DNA from: AP-15 sp963775875 | GTDB taxonomy: Bacteria; Pseudomonadota; Alphaproteobacteria; ATCC43930; CGMCC-115725 | Reading direction: 5' to 3' | DNA: 64,000 nucleotides | Assembly (NCBI GenBank): GCA_963775875.1 | Contig: CAVZKP010000016.1 | Span: 62,001 to 126,000 of the forward strand | In this document: in pieces, positions 54,448-62,921 of the stretch | How positions within the stretch are numbered: position 1 is the first letter of the stretch | How the letters are laid out: every line of letters begins with the position of its first letter | The notes under the pieces: generated by a model | What the model was told of the DNA's origin: nothing | Database searches by the model: none | Seen by the model: the letters and a program-made list of their open reading frames with translations, nothing else | Program-made: the position numbers and the translations under genes

Positions 54448-55647
54448 TCAGCCGCGCAATCGCGGGCAGAGGCGCATCGCGTTCTCGCCGAGGATCTTCT
54501 TTCGGGCGCTCTCGGTGAGGCGCGGGCGATCGGCGGTCTGCTGGACGCTTTCCGGCCAGGCGCTGTCGCCATGCGGCCAGTCCGAAGCGAACAGCCACAT
54601 ATCCTCGCCCAACTCCTCGATGCAGAATTCGAGCGAGCGCTCCCAGCTGTCGATGCCGTGGAAATAGCGGCCCTCGGCCAAGACCTCGCGCGGCATGCGC
54701 TTCAGATTGGGCACGTGGCCGGGAGACATCAGGTAGTGCGTGTCCATCCGGTCGAGCGCTGCCGGGACCCAGCCGCCGGCGGTTTCGATGATTGCCGCCC
54801 GGATGCGCGGGAACAATTCGAAGATGCCGCCGCCGATCAACGCGCCCATCGCCGCCATGCCGGCCCACGGATTGCTGAAGCCGTGCAGCAGGAACCAGGC
54901 GCCGTCGAGGTCGAAGGTGCCGGGTCCGTAGGGCGGCCGGGCCGTGCCGCCATGCGCGAGGAGCGGCAGGTCGAGCGATTGTGCGGCGTCGTACAGCGGG
55001 TAGAGGTCGGGATTGTCGAGCAGTTTGCCGCCCGGCGCCTGCGGCGAGATGTAGACGCCGACGAGGTTGGGGTCGCGCTCGGCCCAGTATTTGATCTCGG
55101 CGACGCCGGCCTGAACGTCGCGCATGTTGGCGACGACAGTCCATTTGAGCCGGGTCGGCGCCTGGGCGCAGAAATCGGCGACCCAGCGGTGATAGGCGCG
55201 GTAGAGCGCGTTCTCGAACCCGCCGTCGCGCAACACGCAATAGCTCGACACATGGGTCGGAAAGAGGACGCCGATATCGACCGAGGCCTTGTCCATGTCC
55301 TCAACTCGCGCCTTGATGTCCCAGTTGACCTCCTGGCGGATCGGCGGCAGCGGATCGCGGCGACCGGGCGGAAAAGCGATGCGGCCGTGCTCCATCTCCG
55401 AGCGCCCCGACAGCCCGAAGGTGTCGCGCACGCCCAGAGCCCGCCCGGTTTCGATCTGCTCGACGATCGCCGTGCGGCTGCCGAAGAGGGCATAGCGCTC
55501 GCCCTTCTTCTCCTGGTTGGCGACCGCCTCGCACAGCCTCTGATAGGGCCCCCGGTAGGCCGGATCGATGTAGTCGAGAAAAAACCGGTCGGCACGCTCG
55601 CGGATATGCGCATCCATGTCGACGACGATATGGCCGTTCCAACTCAT
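54448..55647 (-). CDS. Amidohydrolase family protein (COG2159), sulfur operon copy A
   Basis: This 399-residue TIM-barrel hydrolase or decarboxylase has N-terminal VVDMDAHIRE, mid-barrel LLAHGGTARPPYG and C-terminal WLFASDWPHGDSAW with the conserved Asp and His. The start at 55647 has GAGGAGG 7 bp upstream; the longer frame adds a non-conserved Arg-rich leader. It follows a second amidohydrolase by 34 bp. ACMSD relatives decarboxylate or hydrolyse carboxylated intermediates. Confidence 0.8.
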   Translation of the reverse strand: MSWNGHIVVDMDAHIRERADRFFLDYIDPAYRGPYQRLCEAVANQEKKGERYALFGSRTAIVEQIETGRALGVRDTFGLSGRSEMEHGRIAFPPGRRDPLPPIRQEVNWDIKARVEDMDKASVDIGVLFPTHVSSYCVLRDGGFENALYRAYHRWVADFCAQAPTRLKWTVVANMRDVQAGVAEIKYWAERDPNLVGVYISPQAPGGKLLDNPDLYPLYDAAQSLDLPLLAHGGTARPPYGPGTFDLDGAWFLLHGFSNPWAGMAAMGALIGGGIFELFPRIRAAIIETAGGWVPAALDRMDTHYLMSPGHVPNLKRMPREVLAEGRYFHGIDSWERSLEFCIEELGEDMWLFASDWPHGDSAWPESVQQTADRPRLTESARKKILGENAMRLCPRLRG

Positions 55648-55681
55648 CGCATCCTCCTCTACCGGGGCTCCGTCTAGACCG

Positions 55682-56893
55682 CTAGGCGCGCGCCGTGCGC
55701 GAATTGTCGTGACGCTTCGCCGCTGCGTCAGCCTTGGCGAAATCCTCCTCGCCAAAGCCATAGAGGCGCGCGCCTCCGCCGAGGATTGTCCCGCCGATCT
55801 CGGAAGTGATGCTCGGGTTCCTCAGCACCCGGTTCGACACCTCGGGAAAGCTCGAGTCAAAATGCGGGAAGTCGGTCGACACGCAGATATTGTCGGCTCC
55901 GCCCAACAGCTCGACGACCGAGCCGACCTCGTTCTCGCCACTCTCGATCGCCGAAAAGCAGTTGCGGTTCCAGTACTCGAGCGGCGACAGCTTGAGGTAG
56001 GGCGCGTCGGAATCGTGGTGTTGGCGCAGATCCCATTCCATCCGCCCGAGCAATCCCGGCACCCACCAGCTCTGCGCTTCGAGAAAAGCGACCTTGAGGC
56101 GGGGGTAGAACTCGAAAATGCCGCCGAGCATCAAGGCGATCAGCGCCAATTGCATTTCGGTCGAGTGGCTGGCGACGTGGCGCATGAAGCGGTTTTCGCC
56201 GAAGCGCGGCTCGATCGTCGAGTAGTACGACCCGGTGCCCTCATGGAAGCACAGCGGAATGTTGAGCTCCTGCAGCATGCTGTAGAGCGGGTCCCAATAA
56301 TTGGAGTGCCAATAGCGGCCGTTCAGGTAATTGGGCCGCACGAACGTTCCGACCGCGCCGTACTCCTTGACGCAGCGGTAGAGTTCCTGGCAGGCGAGGT
56401 TGACATCGTGCATCGGCAGCATCGCCGCCATCTTCAGCTGGTCGGGGCTGTGCTGACAGAAATCGTGCAGCCAGTCATTGTAGGCGCGGCAGATCGCGTT
56501 GGACAACTGCGGGTCCATGTTGTCGCGGGCCAGAAAGGAAAGACCCGCTGTCGGGAACAGCACGGCGATATCGATGCCCTCCAACTGCATACCCATGACC
56601 TGGGCTTCGGCGTCGTAGCCGCGCTCGACCGCGAACATCACGTTCTTGTTTGCGCGCTGGGAAACGAGCGGGCCGCGAATCCGGTTGTATTGCGAGGTGT
56701 TGCCGTCGTTGCTGGTCGGCGTCCCGTCGAAAAACCACAACGGGCGCCCGCGCATTCCGGTGCTCCCGCCATCGACCGCGCGCCGCGAGGAGGTGATGCG
56801 GGACTTGAACGCCGGATCCAGATATTTATCAAACAGATCGGGCGGCTCCATGATGTGCATGTCGCAATCGACAAACCGGTAACCCTCTTTCAT
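55682..56893 (-). CDS. Amidohydrolase family protein (COG2159), sulfur operon copy B
   Basis: This 403-residue paralogue has VDCDMHIMEPPDLFDKYLDP at the start, LCFHEGTGSYYST in mid-barrel and ICVSTDFPHFDSSFPE near the C-terminus. The start at 56893 is preceded by GAGGAG. It is second in the operon after the thiol dioxygenase. Copies A and B share only motif-level similarity and probably act on different intermediates or as a hetero-oligomer. Confidence 0.8.
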   Translation of the reverse strand: MKEGYRFVDCDMHIMEPPDLFDKYLDPAFKSRITSSRRAVDGGSTGMRGRPLWFFDGTPTSNDGNTSQYNRIRGPLVSQRANKNVMFAVERGYDAEAQVMGMQLEGIDIAVLFPTAGLSFLARDNMDPQLSNAICRAYNDWLHDFCQHSPDQLKMAAMLPMHDVNLACQELYRCVKEYGAVGTFVRPNYLNGRYWHSNYWDPLYSMLQELNIPLCFHEGTGSYYSTIEPRFGENRFMRHVASHSTEMQLALIALMLGGIFEFYPRLKVAFLEAQSWWVPGLLGRMEWDLRQHHDSDAPYLKLSPLEYWNRNCFSAIESGENEVGSVVELLGGADNICVSTDFPHFDSSFPEVSNRVLRNPSITSEIGGTILGGGARLYGFGEEDFAKADAAAKRHDNSRTARA

Positions 56894-57004
56894 GCCACTC
56901 TCCTCTGCCAAAGTCGTAACTGATTGGATCTCAGCAGCCTCCGCGCTAGCCGCGCTTTGCGGGTGGTCCTCGTCGCCGATTTTCTGCTCTGCCCGATGAT
57001 CGGA

Positions 57005-57616
57005 TTAGATGCTCAGGCGAAGCCGCGTTTCGCCCGACCGATCCCATATGTTCGGCACCACCGTGTTGGAATAGCCGGAGACAAATTCTTTGATCTCCCC
57101 ATTTTCCGGCAGATAGACATGTCGCGCGACAGCGCCGATATTGCCCCCATAGGCGTGAATGCTGATCGACGGCCGGTCGGCCAAGCCGTTCTCGACGCGG
57201 TGTATGTCGCCGATCCGGGGCGAGACCGCGGCTACATTCCCGCTGGCTAGATGATGCACGGGCCCGGGCTGCAGGAGGCCCGCCGAGCCGGCCGTGTAGC
57301 TTTGCGATATTTCGGCCCCCCGCAGCACGCCGATCAGGCCCCACACCGTGTGGTCGTGGACCGGGCTCCGCTGCCCCGGACCCCACACGAAGCTGACCAC
57401 CGAGAAGCGCTCGCGCGGGTCGCAGTAAAGCAGATATTGGCGATACCGTGCCGGATCCGGCTGCGCGAATTCCGGAGGGAGCCAGTCATCGACGGACACG
57501 AGCGCGCGCAACGATGCACCGGCGCGATCCAGAATCTCGCCCTCCTCGGCGCCGGCCTCCGTCAGCCTCGTCAAATCGCAGAGGAAACGGCGCAGGCGAT
57601 CGAAGCGGTCCACCAT
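57005..57616 (-). CDS. Cysteine dioxygenase-family thiol dioxygenase
   Basis: Non-heme Fe cupin enzyme that oxidises a thiol to a sulfinate, 203 residues. The iron ligands are visible as SPVHDHTVWG (two His) and IGDIHRVEN (third His). CDPRERFSVVSFVWGPGQ is characteristic of bacterial CDO/3-mercaptopropionate dioxygenases. The start at 57616 has CAGGAG upstream. It heads the six-gene minus-strand operon and is divergent from the GntR regulator, which makes it the likely first enzyme of the pathway. Confidence 0.87.
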   Translation of the reverse strand: MVDRFDRLRRFLCDLTRLTEAGAEEGEILDRAGASLRALVSVDDWLPPEFAQPDPARYRQYLLYCDPRERFSVVSFVWGPGQRSPVHDHTVWGLIGVLRGAEISQSYTAGSAGLLQPGPVHHLASGNVAAVSPRIGDIHRVENGLADRPSISIHAYGGNIGAVARHVYLPENGEIKEFVSGYSNTVVPNIWDRSGETRLRLSI

Positions 57617-57752
57617 CTCGCACTCCTGGGAGCCGACCCCGTCGGTCGTGCCTGCGACCGCCGAGACAACCCGGCCTCGCCCTTGCCTCTGCGTCACGGC
57701 GGCGGAGTTTCAAGTCTTGGCCATGGTCGCGAGGCTAGACGGCCGTCGAGAC

Positions 57753-57763
57753 CGTTGTCAACG
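57753..57763. promoter_or_regulatory. Perfect 11-bp palindrome CGTTGTCAACG, candidate GntR operator
   Basis: It lies in the 201-bp intergenic region between the divergent thiol dioxygenase (57616) and GntR (57818) genes. FCD-type GntR proteins bind short palindromes with TNGTNNNACNA-like symmetry; this site has the GT...AC core. It is the best candidate for dual control and autoregulation. Confidence 0.5.
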
Positions 57764-57817
57764 TGATGCTCAGAAATTATGGTGCCAGGATTGGCGCCAA
57801 TTGACCGAGAGGAACCC

Positions 57818-58531
57818 ATGAGGCCCCGCGCCTCTCGCGCCGGCAGCCCTAAGGCCGCCGGCTTGACCGAGGAGCTACCGGCACCGTCCCGCGCCAGCGT
57901 GAGGGATGTGGCTCACCGCCTGCGCGAGCGCATCGCCGTTCATACGATCCCGCCCGGCGCGCGCCTGCGGGAGTGGGACGTTGCCGCCGATTTCGGGATT
58001 CCCCGCCTGACGGCGCGCGAGGCGCTCGAGGCGCTGGTGCATCTCGGCTTCGTCGAGCGCCAGCCGAACCGCGGCATTGTGGTCCGCCGGCGAGAGCTCG
58101 CCGAAATCCTGCGTTTGTTCGAAATGCGCGAGGTCAACGAGGGCCTCTGCGCCCGGATCGCTAGCCGCAACGCAGCGCCGGAGAGCTGGGACGACCTCAT
58201 CGAGCTGTTCGGCTCTCCGATGCAGGACATCGTGGAGCGCAAAGACCTCCACGCCTATGTCCGCCACTACGAGCAGTTTCGCCACCGGCTGATCGACGCG
58301 GCCAACTCGCCGCCGCTGGTCGAGCTGTTGCAGAGGTTGAACGACATGACCAGCATCTTCGGCCGCCGCGTGCTGTTGGTCTCCGACCGTACCGAGCACG
58401 CGCTGCACGATCATCGCGCCGTGCTGTCGGCGCTGCGGCGCGGCGACGCTGCCGAGGCGGAGCGGGCGCGACGGGCCACCATCGCCAACGTGCGGGCGGC
58501 GGTGGAGCACTTTCACGCTTTTGTGCTGTGA
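57818..58531 (+). CDS. GntR-family transcriptional regulator, FCD subfamily
   Basis: This 237-residue repressor or activator has an N-terminal winged helix with RLREWDVAADFGIPRLTAREALEALVHLGFVE and RGIVVRR. The C-terminal helical FCD domain has metal/ligand residues around HYEQFRHRLI and HALHDHRAVLSAL. The start at 57818 is preceded by GAGAGGA. Its position suggests it controls the thiol dioxygenase operon, perhaps in response to a carboxylate intermediate. Its 3' end overlaps the convergent LysR gene by 19 bp. Confidence 0.88.
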   Translation: MRPRASRAGSPKAAGLTEELPAPSRASVRDVAHRLRERIAVHTIPPGARLREWDVAADFGIPRLTAREALEALVHLGFVERQPNRGIVVRRRELAEILRLFEMREVNEGLCARIASRNAAPESWDDLIELFGSPMQDIVERKDLHAYVRHYEQFRHRLIDAANSPPLVELLQRLNDMTSIFGRRVLLVSDRTEHALHDHRAVLSALRRGDAAEAERARRATIANVRAAVEHFHAFVL

Positions 58532-59484
58532 TCGGCCGTGCTGTGATCGGCCATGCTGTGATCGGGCGGCTCGGTTCCCGCTTCGTGCAACATCCAGGCG
58601 CGAAATGCCGCGACCCGAGGCTTCGCACGGCCGCGTGCCGTCAAGAGGAACCACGAACGGGATCCCGACAGCCGCAGCGCGAAAGGGGCAACCACTCGGC
58701 CGCCGGCAAGGTCGCCCTCTATGAACCCCACCCGGCCGAGCGCCACGCCCCAACCCTGCGCCGCCGCTTCGCTCGTCAGGGCGTAACTGTCAAATTTCGG
58801 ACCGCGCGCGGCGTCGACGCCGCGCACCCGGGCCGCAGCCAGCCACAGACGCCAGTCGTCCGGCGCGTTCAGCACGTGCAGAAGCGTGCAATCCCGCAAC
58901 GCGGCGGGGACATGCGGGCGATCGGGCGGGAACAGCGCCGGACTGGCAATCGGTGTGAGATCGGCTCGCAGCAGGTGATCGGCGCGGAGCTGCCCCCCGG
59001 TCTCGGCCAGCGCATCGCCGCTCGCGACGGCCGCGCGATCGAGGTAGCGCACGGCCAAGTCGATATCCTCCCGGACCAAGTCGAGCGCCCGGTAGCCCGT
59101 GACGAGCCGCAATTCGGTCGCCGGGTAAAGGGCGGCGAAACGCGGCAGCCGAGGAATCAGCCACTTCAGTGCGAAGTCGGGCTGCGCGCTGACCGTCAGT
59201 GGCATCGCACCGCCGGTCCCCCGCAGGTGCTCGACACCCAGGGCCAAGCGCTCCAGCGCTTCGTTGACCGCCGGGGCGAGCGATCGTGCGGCGTCGGTCA
59301 GGACGACGTTGTTTGTGCGGCGGCGAAAAAGCTGCCGCCCGATCCAGCCTTCCAGGACCTTCACCTGGTGGCTGACGGCGCCGGCGGTGACGTTCAGCTC
59401 TTCGGCCGCGCGGCTGAAGCTGCCGAGGCGAGCCGCCGCCTCGAAAGCGCGACAGGCATTAAGCGGCGGCAGACGGCCGATCAT
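58513..59484 (-). CDS. LysR-family transcriptional regulator, GcvA-like
   Basis: This 323-residue regulator has the N-terminal HTH (LNACRAFEAAARLGSFSRAA, VTAGAVSHQVKVLEGWIG) and an effector domain with DFALKWLIPRLPRF and GALGRVGF-like VALGRVGFIEGDL. The C-terminus ends in three near-identical ADHST-type units encoded by a 15-bp tandem repeat. It is divergent from the cupin gene at 59658, which it probably regulates. The ATG at 59484 gives the usual short N-terminus. Confidence 0.86.
   Translation of the reverse strand: MIGRLPPLNACRAFEAAARLGSFSRAAEELNVTAGAVSHQVKVLEGWIGRQLFRRRTNNVVLTDAARSLAPAVNEALERLALGVEHLRGTGGAMPLTVSAQPDFALKWLIPRLPRFAALYPATELRLVTGYRALDLVREDIDLAVRYLDRAAVASGDALAETGGQLRADHLLRADLTPIASPALFPPDRPHVPAALRDCTLLHVLNAPDDWRLWLAAARVRGVDAARGPKFDSYALTSEAAAQGWGVALGRVGFIEGDLAGGRVVAPFALRLSGSRSWFLLTARGRAKPRVAAFRAWMLHEAGTEPPDHSMADHSTADHSTKA
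58523..58567. repeat. Three tandem copies of a 15-bp unit at the GntR/LysR 3' overlap
   Basis: Units begin at 58523, 58538 and 58553; the first two are identical (gtgctgtgatcggcc), the third differs at two positions. The GntR stop lies in the first unit and the LysR C-terminus reads through all three. Slippage here would lengthen or shorten the LysR tail in frame. Confidence 0.9.
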
Positions 59485-59535
59485 GGCTGAGATCCTCGTG
59501 TTGTTGCCGCGATGGTCGAGCACGGCTCCCGACCC

Positions 59536-59576
59536 AATTTTTTTAAGGCTACATAGAAAAAAATTCTAGGCCCTAG
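59536..59576. promoter_or_regulatory. AT-rich inverted repeats between divergent LysR and cupin genes
   Basis: A perfect 9-bp inverted repeat (aattttttt / aaaaaaatt, 12-base loop, 59536-59565) is followed by an 11-bp palindrome CTAGGcCCTAG (59566-59576). Both lie in the 173-bp divergent region, where a LysR site and overlapping promoters would be expected. The AT-tracts are conspicuous in this high-GC context. Confidence 0.45.
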
Positions 59577-59657
59577 GCCCGACCGCGCTGCTAGGCTGGT
59601 TCCGATCTTGGCTGCTTGCCCACTTGGCGCGCGGCGATTGATAGCGAGGAGGTCTAG

Positions 59658-60161
59658 ATGGCGTACACTCTGGAACAGTTCTCAACAGAATGCCACCGGA
59701 TCCTTGCCGCTGACCCGGGCGTCGAGGGCCGCAAGAAGGTGTGTGCGCTTGTCCGCGAGGTGGTGAAGGACGAGGCGTTCGTCAAAACCAACCTCGGCGA
59801 CGAGGTGCCCGAGCGCAAGGTGCTGTACGAAGATCCCGAGCTCGGCTTTTGTATCCTTGGCCATGTCTACCATGGCGCAAAGGACAGCAACCCGCATGAT
59901 CATGGCCCCGCCTGGGCGATCTACGGGCAGGCGCGCGGCCAGACGGTGATGACTGACTACGAGCCCGTCGCCCGCCCGGGCGAGGGAAAGCCCGGCAAGG
60001 CGCGGCCCATCAAGGATTACACGCTGACACCCGGCATGGCCTATCTCTACAACGAGGGCGATTTGCATTCGCCGCGGCGCGACGGCCCGACCCGGCTGAT
60101 CCGCATCGAAGGCAAGAACATGGAAAAGGTGAAGCGCTATCCCTACGAGCGCGTCGCATAG
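59658..60161 (+). CDS. Cupin-superfamily protein, possibly a CDO-like dioxygenase
   Basis: This 167-residue protein has a cupin core: NPHDHGPAWAIYGQ carries the HxH pair with flanking Pro/Gly as in thiol dioxygenases, and GDLHSPRRDGPTRLIRIEG carries the third His. The N-terminal 55 residues are helical. It is well positioned downstream of a GAGGAGG site. Divergent from the LysR gene. The substrate is unknown; a role in the neighbouring organosulfur module is inferred. Confidence 0.75.
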   Translation: MAYTLEQFSTECHRILAADPGVEGRKKVCALVREVVKDEAFVKTNLGDEVPERKVLYEDPELGFCILGHVYHGAKDSNPHDHGPAWAIYGQARGQTVMTDYEPVARPGEGKPGKARPIKDYTLTPGMAYLYNEGDLHSPRRDGPTRLIRIEGKNMEKVKRYPYERVA

Positions 60162-60211
60162 CCGGGCGCCGCCGAGTCATCGCCGGCCCAGCTGACTGTC
60201 TCTGAAAGGGT

Positions 60212-60233
60212 CGGTGCCCGGGGGACGGCACCG
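60212..60233 (+). terminator. Hairpin after cupin gene
   Basis: A 7-bp perfect stem cggtgcc/ggcaccg with an 8-base loop lies 50 bp after the cupin stop and is followed by a T-richer stretch (tcatttcttc). A plausible but weak intrinsic terminator. The rest of 60162-60395 shows nothing else. Confidence 0.4.
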
Positions 60234-60395
60234 GCTCATTTCTTCGGTCAAATGTGTGCCCGGCGCCGGCGGTTCCCGGTCATGTGCCGCTAGCGGCGGC
60301 TTGACCGGGCGCTTCGTGATGAACGACGCGAGGAGACATGGTTGCGACGGCGGGTTCGCTGCCGTTCGGCGATAAAAAACTCGCCCCCCTGGTGC

Positions 60396-61187
60396 CTAAT
60401 CGCGGACGATCGGGCAGCTCTCGTCGCGCGCCCAATCGGCGAAGCTGAGGTAATAGACACGGACGTCGTCATATCCGGCACGGACTGCCGCGGCGGCGGC
60501 CAACGCGGCCCTTCCGCCCCCTTCGCAATGGGTGACGAGGTGATCGCCAGGGCCGAATCCCACGCGTTCCATCATCGCCCGCAGAGCCGGCGCCGGACGA
60601 ACAACGCCATTGTCTAAGAGATCGGTATGCGACAGATGACGAGCACCCGGCAGATGCCCGCCGCGCGTCCGGTTGCGCATGTCCTCTCCGGTGAACTCCG
60701 CCCGCGTGCGGCTGTCGAACACCTGCGCGTCGCCGTCAAGTTGCCGCTTGAGGGTCTCGCGATCGACCAGACCGACAGAACCCGCACCGGGGACCGCCCG
60801 GAAACCGCCGCTTGACGGCGTGACGGCTATCGGCAGTCCAGTCGCCGAAGAAAGCACCGGCCAGCCGCCATTCAGGATGACGGCCTTGGCGCCAAAATGC
60901 TGGAGGATGAACCAGACCCGCGCCGCATTGGTCATGCGGCCATCATCATAAGTCACGGCAATGGCCGAACGATCGACGCCGAGCGAACCGAGAGCCTTCT
61001 CCCAGTAGCCGGTCTGACCAAACCCGATATCGCCTGACTTGGCCGCTTTATCCCATTCTTCGAGCGGCACATGCAAAGCACCGGGCACATGGCCGGCATC
61101 AAACATCGCCCGGTCGCGTGCATCCAAATACTGTATTGGACCGAGTGAGGTCAGCGCGGCGACATCGACGAAGGGATCATCGGGCAT
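60396..61187 (-). CDS. sseA: Sulfurtransferase (thiosulfate/3-mercaptopyruvate type)
   Basis: Tandem-rhodanese sulfurtransferase of 263 residues. The N-terminal inactive domain has IQYLDARDRAMFDAGHVPGALHV (read as short elements) and the C-terminal active domain has VFDSRTRAEFTGEDM and the catalytic loop VTHCEGGGRAALA. The loop CEGGGRA differs from the CGSGVTA of classic MST and CRKGVTA of TST, so donor specificity is open. The start at 61187 is taken from MPDDPFVDV; a Met at 61205 is the alternative. Confidence 0.83.
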   Translation of the reverse strand: MPDDPFVDVAALTSLGPIQYLDARDRAMFDAGHVPGALHVPLEEWDKAAKSGDIGFGQTGYWEKALGSLGVDRSAIAVTYDDGRMTNAARVWFILQHFGAKAVILNGGWPVLSSATGLPIAVTPSSGGFRAVPGAGSVGLVDRETLKRQLDGDAQVFDSRTRAEFTGEDMRNRTRGGHLPGARHLSHTDLLDNGVVRPAPALRAMMERVGFGPGDHLVTHCEGGGRAALAAAAAVRAGYDDVRVYYLSFADWARDESCPIVRD

Positions 61188-61628
61188 GAAAGGTCTCTCT
61201 TTCAAAGGCTATCATCTCAGGGTTTCGCGCGGTCTTGCGACAGGTTAGCCAGAAACGCCGGGGCGAGCCACTCCCGCGGTTTCGGCGGATCTGCCCGATT
61301 GTCGTCATTGCCCAACGCGAGGTCCGATGGCCATGATGCCGCTTGCCTGGTGGTGAGGCCGGGCGGTGGTTCCGGCTAAGCCAGGCCCAACAGCGCCTGG
61401 GCCCCGGTCCACGATCGTTCAACGATGGCGCTGGCCGGTTCGGCGGCAGCGAGGGCGGCCGATTGACCGGCCCAAGCCTGCATCCGATCGATGTTGTTCT
61501 CCTTGGTCCGATTCTAACGCGCATCCCGGTGCGAGGGAGAGGCGGAATGCGCGGCGCTTTTCCGCGCTACGCTTTCTCTCGGTACCGAGAGCCGCTACCA
61601 TCCCCCGAGTTGATCGGAGGATTCGCCA
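61188..61628. other. 441-bp intergenic region without a recognised gene
   Basis: It lies between the minus-strand sulfurtransferase and the plus-strand MetX-like gene. Frames on both strands are Arg/Pro/Ser-rich and resemble no family. It must hold both promoters; a Shine-Dalgarno-like GATCGGAGGA precedes the ATG at 61629. Confidence 0.5.
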
Positions 61629-62696
61629 ATGTCTGCTGACGCTGTCGATGCGGCTACGCTTACTCAGCAAACTGGTTGGCCGAACTATCGGGAGGGCGAC
61701 TTCGTCATCCGGAACTATGTGTTTCGCAGCGGCGAGACCTTGCCCGAGTTGAAGCTCCACTACCGCACGCTCGGAACGGCCAAGCGCAATCGAGCGGGCA
61801 AGATCGTCAACGGGGTGCTGCTGTTGCAGGGCAATACCGGCACCGGCGCCAATTGGTTGCGTCCGAGCCTCGCCGGCGAGCTGTTCGGGCCGGGTCAGCC
61901 GCTCGACGCGGCCGAGTATTTCATGATCATGCCGGACGCGATCGGGCGCGGCGGGTCCAGCAAGCCTTCGAACGGGCTCAAAGGAAAATTTCCCCGCTAC
62001 CGCTATCATGACATGGTCGAATCCGGCTATCGGCTGATCAGCGAAGGCCTTGGTGTCGGCCATCTGCGCCTCGTTATCGGCAGCTCGATGGGCGGCATGC
62101 ATGCCTGGATGTGGGCCGAGATGTTTCCCGATCTGATGGACGGGGTGGTGCCGATCTCGTGCCAGCCGGTCGAGATCAGCGGCCGCAACTGGCTTGGCCG
62201 CCGGGCTCAGGCCGAGGCGATCCGGCACGATCCGGACTGGAACAACGGCTTCTACGAGACCAACCCGCGCCACTACATCTACGCCGCGGCCGGGAATTTC
62301 GGCACCGAGAGTCCGACCCGGATTCAGGAAATGGCGCCCACTCTCGCCGCCGCCAACGCGCTCTACGAGCAGCGCCTCGCCCAGGCCGCCAAGGGTGACG
62401 CCAACGACTCGCTATGGGCGATCGAGGCGATCATGGACTACAACCCCGAGCCCGATTTGGACAAGATCAAGGCCAAGGTTATGCTGATCAACGACGCCGA
62501 GGATCACGCCAACCCGCCCGAGCTCGGCACCGTCGAGCGGGCGATGAAACGGGTGCGCCACGGCCGCTATGTGCTGATCCCGGCCGGCCCGAACACGCAC
62601 GGGCACTTCAGCCATTTCTACGCCGAGCTGTGGAAGCCCTATCTGATCGAGTTCATGAAAACCCTGGGCGCCCCGCTGCAGGCGGCCGCCGAATAA
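61629..62696 (+). CDS. Alpha/beta hydrolase, homoserine O-acetyltransferase (MetX)-like
   Basis: This 355-residue MetX-superfamily protein has GVLLLQGNTGTGANWL, the nucleophile elbow VIGSSMGGMHAWMWAEM with Ser, the acid in LINDAEDHANP and the catalytic His in NTHGHFSHFY. True MetX proteins have a characteristic N-terminal ARYGG-type region and more extended lid; here the N-terminus and the lid (about residues 180-260) diverge. It may be a hydrolase rather than a methionine enzyme. Confidence 0.8.
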   Translation: MSADAVDAATLTQQTGWPNYREGDFVIRNYVFRSGETLPELKLHYRTLGTAKRNRAGKIVNGVLLLQGNTGTGANWLRPSLAGELFGPGQPLDAAEYFMIMPDAIGRGGSSKPSNGLKGKFPRYRYHDMVESGYRLISEGLGVGHLRLVIGSSMGGMHAWMWAEMFPDLMDGVVPISCQPVEISGRNWLGRRAQAEAIRHDPDWNNGFYETNPRHYIYAAAGNFGTESPTRIQEMAPTLAAANALYEQRLAQAAKGDANDSLWAIEAIMDYNPEPDLDKIKAKVMLINDAEDHANPPELGTVERAMKRVRHGRYVLIPAGPNTHGHFSHFYAELWKPYLIEFMKTLGAPLQAAAE

Positions 62697-62723
62697 ACGC
62701 GCGCAGGTTAACCAGGATCACCA

Positions 62724-62921
62724 ATCATCGGGCTGCTCGACGGCCAAGTAGCGCTGGTGAGCGGCGGCAGCAAGGGCCTGGGTGCCGCCGCCGCACTCCT
62801 GTTTGCACAGGCGGGGGCGAGGATCGTCGTCACCTTCGGCAATGACGTCGAGGCGGCCGACCAACTGATCGCGAGCCTGCCCGGCATCGGCCACCGGGCC
62901 AGCCACAATACCCGCACCTAA
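62724..62921 (+). pseudogene. N-terminal fragment of short-chain dehydrogenase/reductase
   Basis: The open frame encodes LLDGQVALVSGGSKGLGAAA, the SDR cofactor-binding motif, and continues to about beta-strand 3 (ARIVVTFGND, ASLPGIGHRA) before TAA at 62919-62921. It has no ATG in front and lacks the catalytic Ser-Tyr-Lys region. It is a 66-codon remnant that meets the opposite-strand fragment at its 3' end. Confidence 0.7.

Noticed and set aside
61629..62696. Annotating the hydrolase as homoserine O-acetyltransferase (metX)
   Set aside because: The catalytic triad and general fold fit, but the N-terminus and lid differ and no methionine genes are nearby, so only a superfamily name is given.
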